Source: Nematostella vectensis
Lineage: Eukaryota > Cnidaria > Anthozoa > Actiniaria > Edwardsiidae
DNA: 64,000 bases
Assembly (NCBI RefSeq): GCF_932526225.1
Contig: NC_064036.1
Location: 18,188,953-18,252,952 of the forward strand
Direction of reading: 5' to 3'
Made by a program: the position numbers and the translations under genes. This document shows, piece by piece, positions 43,875 to 55,600 of the stretch (position 1 is its first letter; the number at the start of each line of letters is the position of its first letter). The notes below the pieces were generated by a model. It was given only the letters and a program-made list of their open reading frames with translations, made no database searches and was not told where the DNA came from.

Positions 43875-46156
43875 TCTCTATGGATGGGGGTCCATTAGAG
43901 CTGTCCGCTCTGACCGTGTCTGATGAAGAGAGCGAATCGGACCCGCCGGCCAAAGTGACCATGGAAGACCTAGCAAACACAGAGAGTGAAGACGAGATAC
44001 CAGCGAAGGTAACGATGGAAGATCTTACAGTTGATGTTGAAGAAGACGACGACGGCGAGAAAAAACCTGCTCTCGTAACGATGGAGGATTTAGCGATGGA
44101 TGATACATCGCAGATAGATAATTCAAGACAGGAAGATATCGAGGATATGGAAACATCATCGATACAGCAGTCTGTTAATCTTCCTCAGGAAGAGGGAGTG
44201 TTGAATGGGGGAAAGAAAGCGGAAAAAGAACAACAGCTTAAAATTGGAAAGAATGAAGCGATTAGTTTATTTAAACCACCATCGACATACATTGCAGGTT
44301 CACATATAACAGCATTTGCGACACAAAATCATGGAAATGCCAAACATAAGACTTTTGAAGCTGATGATGAAGTTTTGATAGTCAGAGCCAATGCAGCTTT
44401 GCGTCGTGCTAACCGTTTCTCTCCACTTAGCTCTCTAGATAGCGATTATGCTACATTTAATGCAGACATAAACAAATTAAAAACTCAGTCAGGATTGGAC
44501 AATGACATCTCATGGCGTCCTGTCAGTATGTCAACCCCTCTTTGTCCACCCGTGAGAAGACCTAGAGTGTTTGGGAGCTCCACTTTGGAGTGTGACTATT
44601 GCCCTGAAGGGAGTACTGATCGGTTAATGTCATTCAAGCGGCTAGCTGAATTGCCACACACAAATGAACTAGGGTACACACCAAGCACTACTGATCACCA
44701 TGGTAACCGGAGACAGCCTGCGATTGAGGACATTATAAGAAGAAACGAACTGCTCAAAGAGGGGCTCCGAGAAGGTACATTTGACATGGCCCATTTGAAC
44801 CATTCGAAAAAAGTCAGCAAAGTCTGTTATTTGTTCTAGTTATGGTTAAAATATATAACTTATTAAAGAGCTCAAATGAAAGCTTGTGATATGTTCACCA
44901 CCCTCATATCTATCAGATGGAGCTGGCTGGAATATTGAATTTGGAATGTCAATAGGTCAACAGCATATCAAATTTTGAAAATACATTGAAAGACTGAATG
45001 TTTGCCACTTTTGCTTATTGTAATTTTTTCGGCATCTTTAAGTTGTAAAACTGCTGACGCTATTAGATTCATATGTATCTTATTTTCTAGCCTCGACTCC
45101 AACCTATTCATCTGTGCAGTTTGGTAAATGGAGGGTTCCCCGTACTTACCCCTTGTCGTACATGGAGAGAAAGGCCTTGTATGGCAAACCAGTAAGCAAA
45201 GCTGTTGAGAGCATTGAGTCACTTGCACCCCGCCTTTATTCCGACTCTAAAAGGTAGGTACACTGAAGCATTTCAGTTATTATTATTGGGAGAATAGAAA
45301 TCCTTGTAACAGCCTTCAGTCTATGGACTTAAATTTGTCTACTATAACATATGCTCTAGTTCAGGGCCATACTAGTAATAATTGTGAAAGCCACATGATT
45401 TCATTGACACCTGTGTATACAGGTATTAAGAACCTTCAGGCTGAATTTTGGCATTTTAAGCACTCTTTTTATGAGAAACTAATCAACCTGGAGAATAAGA
45501 ATAGGTTCTTATTTGAAAGATCACTCAAATGTTGATTTCAAAATTGTGGATATAACTTATGACATGAAACGTATAAAATATAACAAGTGGGGATAACATG
45601 ACTGGTTGATGGCAGGTAAGGAAAGATAATTTTCATTAATATTTGGTCCATTGCATACAACATGAGTTTCTGTGTTGTGTTCAGGGCATTTATTGTTATT
45701 ATTAAAGTCAGCAAGCATTCTGACAAGTGACTGTTATTGTCCAGTGTATAAAAAATAAGTTCCAATTTCGAACCTAAACAGCCTGGTTTTTCAAAAGGTA
45801 CCCAATTTAACCTTTTCATTCTCTGGAAAATTCTATGTTCTTATTGCAGGCGTAGATCATACGTGACACTGTAATCCAATATCACTTGTTTAATCAACAG
45901 AGTATCATGGCCCCCATCTAGACCCTTTTCAACCAGGACCAGCTACCACAACAACAGACCAGTGTCCCCGCCCTCTTCATGGCTGAGCCATGATCATGTT
46001 TACAAGGTGTACCCAGATGGCATTGTATCAAAAATGCCAATCCCAGCATTGTACAGGTCAAGGGAGATTGATAGTGGCTTTGAGGACTGGAAGAAAAGTA
46101 TAAGTCGATGGGAACTATCTATAAAAACACAAACAAGTAGACTGAAATATTCATAG
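43875..46156 (+). CDS. Unidentified protein with VTMEDL repeats (separate gene or BORA 3' exons)
   Basis: Exons 43875-44774 (first ATG at 43880), 45091-45253 and 45901-46156 join in phases 1 and 2; 437 aa from that ATG. The N-terminus is very acidic and carries three copies of VTMEDL spaced 20-30 residues apart (KVTMEDLANTE, KVTMEDLTVD, LVTMEDLAMD). This is followed by a lysine-rich patch, RANAALRRANRFSPL, and a basic, aromatic C-terminus (FGKWRVPRTYPLSYMERKAL, WLSHDHVYKVYPDG, RWELSIKTQTSRLKYS). I do not recognise a family. An acceptor (TTATTTTCTAG) sits 5 nt before the ATG, so the first exon is not a clean transcript start. Splicing from BORA exon 9 is in frame, making a fused 756-aa protein possible. 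AATAAA at 46309-46314 fits the 3' end. Confidence 0.75.
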
Positions 46157-46310
46157 AGTTTAATGTGTTTCTTCATAAAATACACATGTAAATTGCTGTA
46201 CTGTATGTACTCTTCTAATGAGAGTGGGAAATCTTACCATGATCTGTTGAACTTATATTCCATAGAAATTTGAGTGCAGGCTTGTTTTTGCCAGCTGTAA
46301 TAAAGCAGTA

Positions 46311-46433
46311 TTATTCAGCATGCCCTTGTAAACAGTAAGTATTATTCAGCATGCCCTTGTACACAGTAAGTATTATTCAGCATGCCCTTGTACACAGTAA
46401 GTATAATTCAGCATGCCCTTGTACACAGTAAGT
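46311..46433. repeat. 31-bp tandem repeat, 4 copies, in the 3' flank of the VTMEDL gene
   Basis: TTATTCAGCATGCCCTTGTA then CACAGTAAGTA repeats from 46311 with a 31-bp period. Each unit carries CAGTAAGT, which looks like a 5' splice donor. Confidence 0.85.
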
Positions 46434-47216
46434 TTTATTTAGTCTTCATTTCAGCCCTTGTAACATTTTATTGTGCTTGAGATCCAATAGTGCTGCATAA
46501 GCTATAGGTTTTATAACTTGTGAGAAGACTTTGTTTTAATCAAGATTTAAGAACCAGATGCCATATTGTAGGAATAAGAGGTATAAGCAGACTGCATGTT
46601 ATCCATTTGTTGTTTGGATATATTCAGGTATCTTATCATTTGATCACATTAAAGTACCACCTGTTTGTCTATGTTTATCATGTTTACATCTTTGATTTTC
46701 GGGGGTCCTAATTTGGAGGATAAAACTAATAATCTTTATAATGTAATTTCGAAGTTCCAACTCAGAGAAGTGAGTTAAAGTGAGACATGCTAATGCAGAT
46801 ATCTGTATCTGGCCTTTTGTTTGTTTGTATTCACACACAATTTATTTCAAAGCTACTTATAACATCAAACTGAAAAAGTGCAGATAATTTGGGTTTTATC
46901 AACAGCTTTGTTTTTTGGGTTGAAATTTATGCAAATATCATGCTGAGGTCTGGAAGTGTTTCCTTTCCTTAGATATGTTATTTACCAGCTGGGAGGTCCG
47001 TTAGGTCTATAAAATACTGACCGAGGCCAAACAATACGGTAATAAACAAAAACAATAACATTATTTTTTTCTTTAATAGAATTTCCAACTTTGTTTAAAA
47101 TAAGAACGGCCCAGCCTCAACTGAAAATTATTGTCCAGTCAATCTGTTTAACATACAAAAGTAAAAATATGTGCAACACAAATTATTTCGATCTTAAATG
47201 GAAGAGAGGCATGTCC
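46434..47216. other. Intergenic, no gene seen
   Basis: AT-rich sequence with only short frames lacking any motif. No repeat or RNA gene recognised. Confidence 0.4.
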
Positions 47217-47864
47217 TTAACCCATTGACTCCTGGCTTTTTTGGAGCTGAATTTACAAAAAAACAGACTGAAAACAGATACCTCCCCCCCTATTCTGAGT
47301 TTTATACAGCCCGTCAAAGTCAAACACAGCTGCACCTAGTCAGCGGTATCCAAGCTTTCCAACAGTGCTTTGCGGTCCTCACTTTTAATCCCTCGTCGAT
47401 GTGCTGAAGGAAGCACAAGTTGATGGTTGCTTGTATTTTTCATCAAAAATACAGCTATGAGCATATTAGGAGAGTGTCTCAGGACATCATGAAGTCTTTT
47501 GGGGCACAATTGAGTGCTTTGCTTATGGATATTTGCAAGCAAAGGTGGATTCATGATGATTTTTTCTTGTTTGGCTTTGCCCGGATGAGAAAATAATTTT
47601 CTAATGAATCACCACAGCTCTCCTAAATGCTGTCTTTTCTGAAACCAAATTGATTCCAAAATTGTTTACACTGCTATTCTGGGTCTGTATGGCCTGGAAT
47701 TGATTCGTTTGGCTTCGGGGTGAAAAGACTTATAAAAAACCATCTGACTTAGACTGATGCCTGAGTATCTTCATCTTGTTGTGTTTATTTTGAATTTATG
47801 AATTTTTTGGGTTGTGGGTACTTCCCAAAGCTGGTACAGGCCGGTTGAGGGGTCAATGTGTTAA
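47217..47864. mobile_element. TTAA-flanked non-autonomous transposon (piggyBac-like MITE)
   Basis: TTAA at 47217-47220 and 47861-47864 bound a 640-bp element. The left end begins CCCATTGACTCCTGGC, and the right end reads CACATTGACCCCTCAACCGG on the other strand. Exact TTAA duplication is the signature of piggyBac and related elements. The ends resemble the TTAA-CCTTTTCACTACTG end of the piggyBac remnant at 34685. A 72-codon minus frame (47336-47554) inside is uncharacterised. Confidence 0.75.
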
Positions 47865-48089
47865 TAACTTCCCAGAAGTTATCTTATGGGAACATCTCGA
47901 AATTCAACAATAAACAATTTCTTCAGCAGTCTTGTATTCTATTATTATTCATGGCCACTAACCCTCCGCTAACACACTCTCAACATGATCGCTGTCTCAT
48001 GAATAACAATAGAATCTAAAAAAAATTGTTTATTGACAAATTTCAAGGTGTTCCCGCAAGAGAACTTTGGTAAACTTTTGGGAAGTTGT
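47865..48089. mobile_element. Fold-back MITE with ~90-bp inverted arms
   Basis: The left arm AACTTCCCAGAAGTTATCTT and onward (47865-47952) matches the reverse complement of 48000-48089 over nearly its full length. Shared blocks include GGGAACA, CAATAAACAATTT and TTCTATTRTTATTCATG. The loop is about 45 bp. It starts right at the TTAA of the preceding element. Confidence 0.75.
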
Positions 48090-48148
48090 TTGCATTGCAT
48101 TTACCTTTAGGTTCGGCTATAAATTTTCCTAGATTGAAAGGACTATTA

Positions 48149-48278
48149 GCCTGAGTTCAAACAGTGTATTATCCATGGCCGTATTCAATGTAAATGAATC
48201 AAGTCGATTGTTTCATCTTCATTTCCATGCATTTGCATCGAATACGGCTCATGGATAATACGACGCTTGAATTTAGCC
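48149..48278. mobile_element. 130-bp fold-back MITE with TTA target duplication (Harbinger-like)
   Basis: The left arm GCCTGAGTTCAAACAGTGTA pairs with the right end, read in reverse, GGCTAAATTCAAGCGTCGTA. Both continue TTATCCATG-GCCGTATTC-ATG. TTA flanks both sides (48146-48148 and 48279-48281). A 3-bp TTA duplication and GGC ends suggest PIF/Harbinger, but this assignment is tentative. Confidence 0.7.
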
Positions 48279-48281
48279 TTA

Positions 48282-49263
48282 GACGTTCTCTTTTGTTTGA
48301 AACGCTGATTTGTATATGTGTAGGTATTTCAAACAAACTCCTGACACGTGTGGACGTGGTTTGAGGCTAGTTTCAGAGACACCAGGCTGTTATCAGTGAG
48401 AGCAGGATGCTGCTTACTCAGATTTGCGCAGTGTTTATCATCATCAACTAGAAGTCATTTTCACGTCGCCTAAAAACACAAACAGAACAACAAACAGAAA
48501 ACAGGACAAAAACAAAAGCACCTACACAGCACTTAAAGAACATGAAGCAGACAGAAAAAGAAACGTTAAATTAGCTAATTAGCCAGCAAAGAAAACGAAC
48601 TTACATCATTGACAACACAAGGTGAGTTTGGCATCGTGAGCTCACGTCTTGAAATCATCTCGACATTGTCGATCATATAAGGAAAAATCGTCAGTCATTT
48701 GCCATTATGAAAGACATACAATCAGCTAGAACATATCATCACAGACCTGACAAGTCTCAGACTTAAACTAATGAGAAATAAGGCTAGGAGATGCTCCTAG
48801 TATCCATCATTATTATAGAATGGTGATTTAGGCGACGCTAGAATGAACAAAGAAACATGGTACAACAACCACAGGAACCCCACAAAAACGAAGACGAAAA
48901 AAAAAAACAACGTACTCCAAAAATGTCAAAAACGCAATAAATGTCAAGTCGCTTGACCAAAAATTTATTAGAATAAACGTAATTCGTTGTTTTTTCTGGG
49001 CATAGCAGAAAAATATCTCGTTGTTGGTCTACAGGTCTACCTTTTTTCCCGCTCGTCCTCGCGCTTGAGAAAACAATAGGGCGCGAAGAGATTACGTGAC
49101 CTCTCTGGGTGGCAAATAAAACAAAATAATCAAACATAAAAAAATAAGAATTGACTGCGCCCGTCACACCAGAGAATAGGACGGCGAAAAATAAAATCTT
49201 TAAAAAAGAATTCTGGCCTTTTTCCTAAGCGCTGAATAAGTTACTTTTTGTTGCTGATATTTT
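48282..49263. other. Intergenic, no gene seen
   Basis: Contains a weak pair of inverted motifs, ACGTCGCCTAAA (near 48465) and TTTAGGCGACGC (near 48827), that might be ends of another small element; no target duplication was identified. The 109-codon minus frame at 48838-49167 has no recognisable domain. Confidence 0.35.
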
Positions 49264-49947
49264 GCATCGTGTATGGTACTCGTAGGGCACTCGTGCAGTG
49301 TGTATGGTACTCGTAGGGCACTCGTGCATCGTGTATTGTACTCGTGCATTGTGTATGGTACCCGTAGGGCACTCGTGCATCGTGTATGGTACTCGTAGCA
49401 CACTCGTGCATCGTGTATGGTACTCGTAGCACACTCGAGCATCGTGTATGGTACTCGTAGCACACTCGTGCATCGTGTATGGTACTCGTAGCACACTCGT
49501 GCATCGTGTATGGTACTCGTAGCACACTCGTGCATCGTGTATGGTACTCGTAGCACACTCGTGCATCGTGTATGGTACTCGTAGCACACTCGTGCATCGT
49601 GTATGGTACTCATAGGGTACTCGTGCATCGTGTATTGTACTCGTAGAGCACTCGGGCATTGGTATGGTACTCGTAGAGCACTCGTGCATCGTGTATGGTA
49701 CTCATAGGGTACTCGTGCATCGTGTATTGTACTTGTAGCACACTCGTGCATCGTGTATGGTACTCATAGGGTACTCGTGCATCGTGTATGGCACTCGTAG
49801 GCCACTCGTGCATCGTGTATGGTACTCATAGGGTACTCGTGCATCGTGTATGGTGCTCGTAGAGCACTCGGGCACTGGTATGGTACTCGTAGAGCACTCC
49901 TGCATCGTGTATGGTACTCGTAGGGCACTCGTGCATCGTGTATGGTA
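49264..49947. repeat. 31-bp minisatellite, about 22 copies
   Basis: The unit contains GCATCGTGTATGGTACTCGT then AGCACACTCGT, with AGGGCACTCGT and AGGGTACTCGT variants and a few short units near 49340 and 49650. It lies in intergenic DNA; overlapping minus-strand frames up to 183 codons (RVPYTMHEC repeats) are artefacts. Confidence 0.95.
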
Positions 49948-51128
49948 AATTTGTATGTGGACGCTTTCGAGTTGTAGCACAATAATATTGACCCAAAATC
50001 TATTTTTTTTAGAGATAAGGGTAAAACACAGGCAGGAGCCTGTCTATAGGAGCGTATCAATGTGTTGAATGTGCCTTCGTTACTCACGGCGAGTGGAGAG
50101 AATCTATGAACAGTTTGCATGAGCGAACACTGACGTTAATCTGAATATCACTCTAGGAAAAAACATATTTTGTTGCTGTCAGAGCCAGGGCATTTTCTTA
50201 ACATGTTCTTACAAATTTGTAAAATCTCAGGCTGGACGTTTTTATTAAGGTTCTTATAAAACAATTGGTGTGGTGAGGTTTGGCTCTTCGTGTTTTGTCC
50301 TTAGGGAGTGGGTGTCTCTACTTTTTTCGAAGGGGGAGAGATGACATATTGGAGAAAGGGGGGCCTATTTCAAAACGTTTTTTATTTGTTAATTTTAGTG
50401 GGAGAGTGTTTAATATAGAGAGGGCTAATCTAGATAGTAGGGGGTAGGCTTATTAGAAAATTTTGGCTTGGGAGGGCTTATTGGATTAGGAGCTCCAAAA
50501 GACAGGGACCGAGCTTTTAGGGTATGCTTACAGGTATCTGGACCGAAGCTCTACTCATCCATTTAGCACATCTTTTTATTGAAGCGATTTTTTAACAGTT
50601 TCTGGAAGCCTCAAGATTTAACGTATGCGTGTGGTTTTGGTGTACTGGGCTCACTCAATCTACCGAGCAAGCCTTTACTCTACTAGTGGGAACCCTGAGT
50701 AAAAATAAAATTTCCCCATTCTGAACGCACATGTCGCTTAGGTATACCCTTGTCGTTATTTCACTTGGCGTTGTTGAATATTTAGAATACAAATTTCAGG
50801 TTTTAATGGATACTACATAATATCATTAATTCAATCGAAGTTCACGATGTTTGGATTCCCCCCACCGTGGAACCGTGTCCCTTAATCCCAACCCAGACAA
50901 GGCAGAGAAATGCGTATTGTAGTTATTTTGTTGATAGCAAGCCTCAAGCTAGAAAATACGAAATTAAATTCCAGCATGTTTAATCGTCATAGTTGGTATG
51001 TTGAGGATCGCCCTTGTTATTCAAATCCGCCGTGAATTTCTAAACACAAGAAACCACCTGGCCGAAGCGAACATTGCGACTCATTGCGCATGTGCGGACG
51101 AATCACTCGAGGTTGACAGTCAAGAAAA
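49948..51128. promoter_or_regulatory. Upstream region of DNAJC5
   Basis: Mostly featureless sequence. Near 51084-51097 the motif TGCGCATGTGCGG resembles an NRF1 site (GCGCATGCGC), about 45 bp before the first uORF. Promoter assignment is inference. Confidence 0.4.
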
Positions 51129-51211
51129 ATGGCGGGTTTACGGATTTGATGGGAATAACCGGCGACGAAGCGGTATCGCCGGCTGAGCCACTTTCTACAA
51201 CGGAAAAATAA
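51129..51211 (+). promoter_or_regulatory. Two chained uORFs in the DNAJC5 leader
   Basis: uORF1 is 51129-51149 (ATG GCG ... ATT TGA, 6 codons). Its stop shares a base with the ATG of uORF2 (TGATG at 51147-51151). uORF2 runs 51149-51211 (20 codons, MGITGDEAVS...) and its stop TAA overlaps the main ATG (TAATG at 51209-51213). Such overlaps suit termination-reinitiation control of the main frame. Confidence 0.7.
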
Positions 51212-52123
51212 TGGCATACGAGAAGATGCCCGACGAAAGGTGAGCAAGAGGTCACGATTTGAGCCGCCATGACGCGATATTCTTTCGAACCATCATCATA
51301 TTGATAGGTGTGCATAGTAATTTTCAGCTGAAATCCACGGAAGATATGTCGATATTTCCGGCGCATTTGCCACCGAACTCCGCACTACCTCCTTTAATAT
51401 ACATAAGAATAAAGACTTTTTTTTTCACGAAGGCCCTTCGCAGTTTTAATTGAAATTTTGTCGGTTAAGTACCAGGCTATGGCTTCGGAAAAAAAAATCT
51501 AATTGATTCTCTGTTGTGATTGTTTATTGGCCTAAAGTTGTGACGTCACAGACCAGCGGCATTCAAACTCGATATTTCAGTAATGGTGATTTCTATGGGC
51601 TAATTTTGTGGGAGTTCTGCTGGAGATTCTAATATTAATCACGCCATGGGGTCGCGAAATAACTTATTTTTTTTTCTCCTGAATGGGGAGTATAGTTTGA
51701 TTTGTATTGATTTATCAATACAGATTAATTATCAATATATCTGTCAGGGATATAAATCCAGGATAACCACTGATATAAAAAATATAAATCACAAGTATTC
51801 CAGGCACACAAACAAGAATAAATATTGAAAGCTTTAGACACAGATCAGATATGTTGACAGAGAACCCAAATGTGAATCAAGTTAAAAACACATAAATAAT
51901 TTACTGAACAATAACTTTAGTGTATGCGTTATGTTTATGTAGCTATAATTATACTAGTTGTGGCTTAAATTCTAGATTTGAAAATGAAGTTTGGATGTGC
52001 GATAAAAAATTTTCTTGGGCAACTGAAAGTAAGCTTTAATTACAAGTATTATTTTTAGAAACTACTGAAAGTGAGCTTTAACTAAAAGTTTTAATATTAG
52101 AAGAACCATGGAGGTGGAAGAAA

Positions 52124-52160
<37 letters not shown>

Positions 52161-52188
52161 GTTATTGTTATTGTTATTGTTATTGTTA

Positions 52189-52239
<51 letters not shown>

Positions 52240-52627
52240 GTAGTAGTAGTAGTAGTAGGCAGTCTTCGGACAGTCAGTGTCCATGACATCAGCGCGATGA
52301 AAGTTGACATTTCTTTCCGTGACTAAAAAGCCCAATGCGCGAAGCACATGTGCGACCACATGAACGACAAACGAGGACAGACGTCGGAGATGGGTTTGAC
52401 CCAGTTCGAGTTTCGGATGCCTTTCTCCTCTGCCTTCTTTCTTCGGTCTCTCTTTTCAGCTCTAACTCCCCTGAGTTGAGTGCCGCAGCACATTCAGACC
52501 TCCATCTGCTGCGATCCTCGGCAAGCTTCTCCCAGTTGTCCACGTCGAGGCCGATTGCGAGCATATCACGCTTGCATGAGTCCTTGAAGCGGAGCTTCGG
52601 GCGTCCTACAGGTCTTGATCCGTATTA

Positions 52628-52668
<41 letters not shown>

Positions 52669-55600
52669 GAGTTTCCGATGTCAAACATGTAAAATAAATC
52701 ATAACTATTATTTCTATTCACTTATTTTTTTCTGCCTTACTTTATTTTGGAAGTGAATTGCCAGTTTTTCTTCCCTTGCACCGAAGAAATTGGTAAATAA
52801 GGCATAACTATTTTTTCATGTCTATCCTTTTTTCTACACCTCATATATAGTTTGTAACCATGATGTAGGTACTAGTCATATTAAAACGAAGGCAGTGAGA
52901 ATTTTCTCCAGCAAACCCAAAAGGATGAAGTTACGGAAATTGAGACCCATAAACTTGTTGTTTAGATATCACGGGCTTTCCAAGTCCTATGGAGATATTA
53001 ATACAATTCATAGGAAAGAGGATAAAAAAAATACATTTTAATGTGCATATTATGTGAAAAGCAGAATCGCTTATTTTACTTCCGTATCAGTCGTGTGTTT
53101 TCTAAGAATACCAGATTTTTCGAAGTAAAGGAATTCTTTTTCGCTCTCGCTTTTAATTTCCTACTGATTTTCTCCTACCCCCCCCCCCCCCCCCCCCCCC
53201 CCCCCCATGTGCCTTTGACGAGATACGGCCACAAAGTGACGTCACAGATAAGTCTGTGTGGAGAGAGTTCCATGCATAGAGGCTTTGATGGCGGAGAGAA
53301 GTTGGAGCTATTTTGTAAATGATTCCCTTTAGGAATGGCCCCTTACACCGACGGAGGGGGGAAGGAGAATGGAACACATCAACAACCTTCTGAAACGTGA
53401 GAAAGATTGCGATTAAGTTCGATATTTGCTTGCGAAGCTCTGGTGGACGAGGGAGGGATTCAGCTCTATTCGAATATTTTGGACATTCGGATATTTTGAG
53501 GGAAGTAGGTAGCTGTTTAGCGTCGAATAACCCACTGATTTTCGATTATGTATAAATGATACCATAGGAAAAGTTTATGTGCATAAATGTTGTGTTTTGA
53601 CGTCGAAAATTCGTACCTCGACTCTCGTGTGCTTGTTTATCTGAGCGAGCTCCGTTATCTAGTCCAGAACAGCAGTCAAACTCCCGTCTCATTTATATGT
53701 AAACATTGCTTTTATGCATCGTTCAAATGATTTTGAGGTCGAAAGAATGCTCAGTATAGATGGGGTAATAGAATTGTCTGTAATTCTTTGAGATTTAGTG
53801 CGCCTTCGCCCTGATTTTCTAATCTTCGAGGTGTGACGAGTTGGATCGATGATTATGAATCACATTATAATTTTAGATTTGGAACTAGCAAAAATATCAG
53901 CCCGAAAACTAATTTTGAAAAGGTCCCGAATTAGCGTGGAATTAGACTATCTGGTTTGGAATCTTAATCTATTAGTGATCATTGTTTGATTGGATAAAAA
54001 CTGTGATTTCATCTAGAGCTTTCCACCATTTTGGTGAAGTAATGGTCAAATCGATCTTGGTTTAGACTATGATGTTCTTGGGTTATTATTATTATGTCAA
54101 GCCTGATACAAAACAGATATAACAACACCTTGAACGGAACAAACCTCTGTGTTTTAGTTTGTGTTTATACCTAAGTTTAGTCCTATTCATGGTCAAAGTT
54201 TTGGTATACAAAGTCGTGTGTGACTCAAAACAAACTATAGCCGGAATCCAGTTTTTTAAAGGCTGACAACTAGGCTAGATTCTTACGGATTTTCTGGCTC
54301 TTATAGTCTATCTAGGATCGCCTGTAGAAGATTTCAAAGTTTTTTGTCTGTCTTTGTTTTCTTTGTGATGTTATTCCACAGCTGGTTGTTGTTGATTTCA
54401 TAACATGTTTATTATTCTTAATTGTGTGAAACCTCGATTAGCTAACTTGTTTTCGCACCTTTAAAAACCCAAGTATCTAATATTAAAGTATCTTTTTGAC
54501 AGACTATATTTCCATAGAGTATTTCAATTTGTTTTGTTTTTTTTTTTTACCATGGTAGACTTGATCTTTAGTTTATACTTACATTAGCAGTTAAATGATA
54601 ATTGTAGCCTCAGGTGACATCAAGTGCTTTTGTATGCACCTCTCTGACTTATCAGATAAACGCTGGCATTTTAGAATCCACATAATCATTATGTTCAGAT
54701 TGCAGTGTATCTATCCTGTTTATCAAGATTTATTTGTGCTTTTCCAATGTAGATCTGGATGTGTATTTTGATACACAAATGATATTTTGGCACTTCTTTC
54801 TTACAATCCAGTAAAAAGGATGTTTCCTGGTTTCATCAAATAACCTCTGTTGTATGTATTTAGGTCTGACTGTAATCTTAGTATTTATCGTTGCAGGCAT
54901 GCTCTAACCAATGCCTAACCTAAGCTTGCTGTTTAGTCCATTTTTCACAAAATATGTACTTTGTACTTGTACACTTTTACACACAATTCTGGTAAATTTT
55001 GGACTTTTTTAAACATGGTGACAAAGTCAGTAGCTGTGCAATGAAACAAGACAGATTATTTAGAATCAAATTAGTGTAAATCATTTGATGTAGTTTTTTG
55101 TCCTTAGTGAGAGGGCCAGGAATGGACAGAGGGGGAGGGTGGGCCAGGAATGGTCAAAGGGGTAGGGAGGGCCAGGAATGGATGGAGGTTGAGGGAGAGG
55201 GAGGGCCTAGAATGGAGGATGAGGGAGGGCCAGGAATGGATGGAGGGTGAGGGAGGCCAGGAATGGAAGGAGGGTTAAGGAGGGCCAGGGATGGATGTAA
55301 GGTGAGGGAGGGCCAGAAATGAATGGAGGGTGAGGGAGGGCCAGGAATAGACAGAGGGGGAGGGATGGCCAGGAATGGACAGAGGGGGAGGGACGGCCAG
55401 GAATAGACAGAGGGGGAGGGATGGACAGAGGGGGAGGGATGGCCAGGAATAGACAGAGGGGGAGGGATGGCCAGGAATGGACAGAGGGGAAGAGAATGCC
55501 AGGAATGGAGTAGGAGGGAGGGCCAGGAATGGATGTAGGATGAGGGTGGGCCAGGAATGGTCAAAGGGTGAGGGAGGGCCAGGAATGGATGGAGGGTGAG

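Noticed and set aside
47336..47554. 72-codon minus frame in the TTAA element as a gene
   Set aside because: Lies inside a short non-autonomous transposon and shows no recognised domain.
48459..48838. Possible MITE with CGTCGCCTAAA ends
   Set aside because: Only about 12 bp of inverted similarity and no target duplication; kept as a remark only.
49200..50120. Minus-strand frames up to 183 codons (RVPYTMHEC repeats)
   Set aside because: Translations of the 31-bp intergenic minisatellite.
52062..52326. Poly-Asn and poly-Leu frames
   Set aside because: ATT microsatellite read in either direction, part of a retrotransposon tail.
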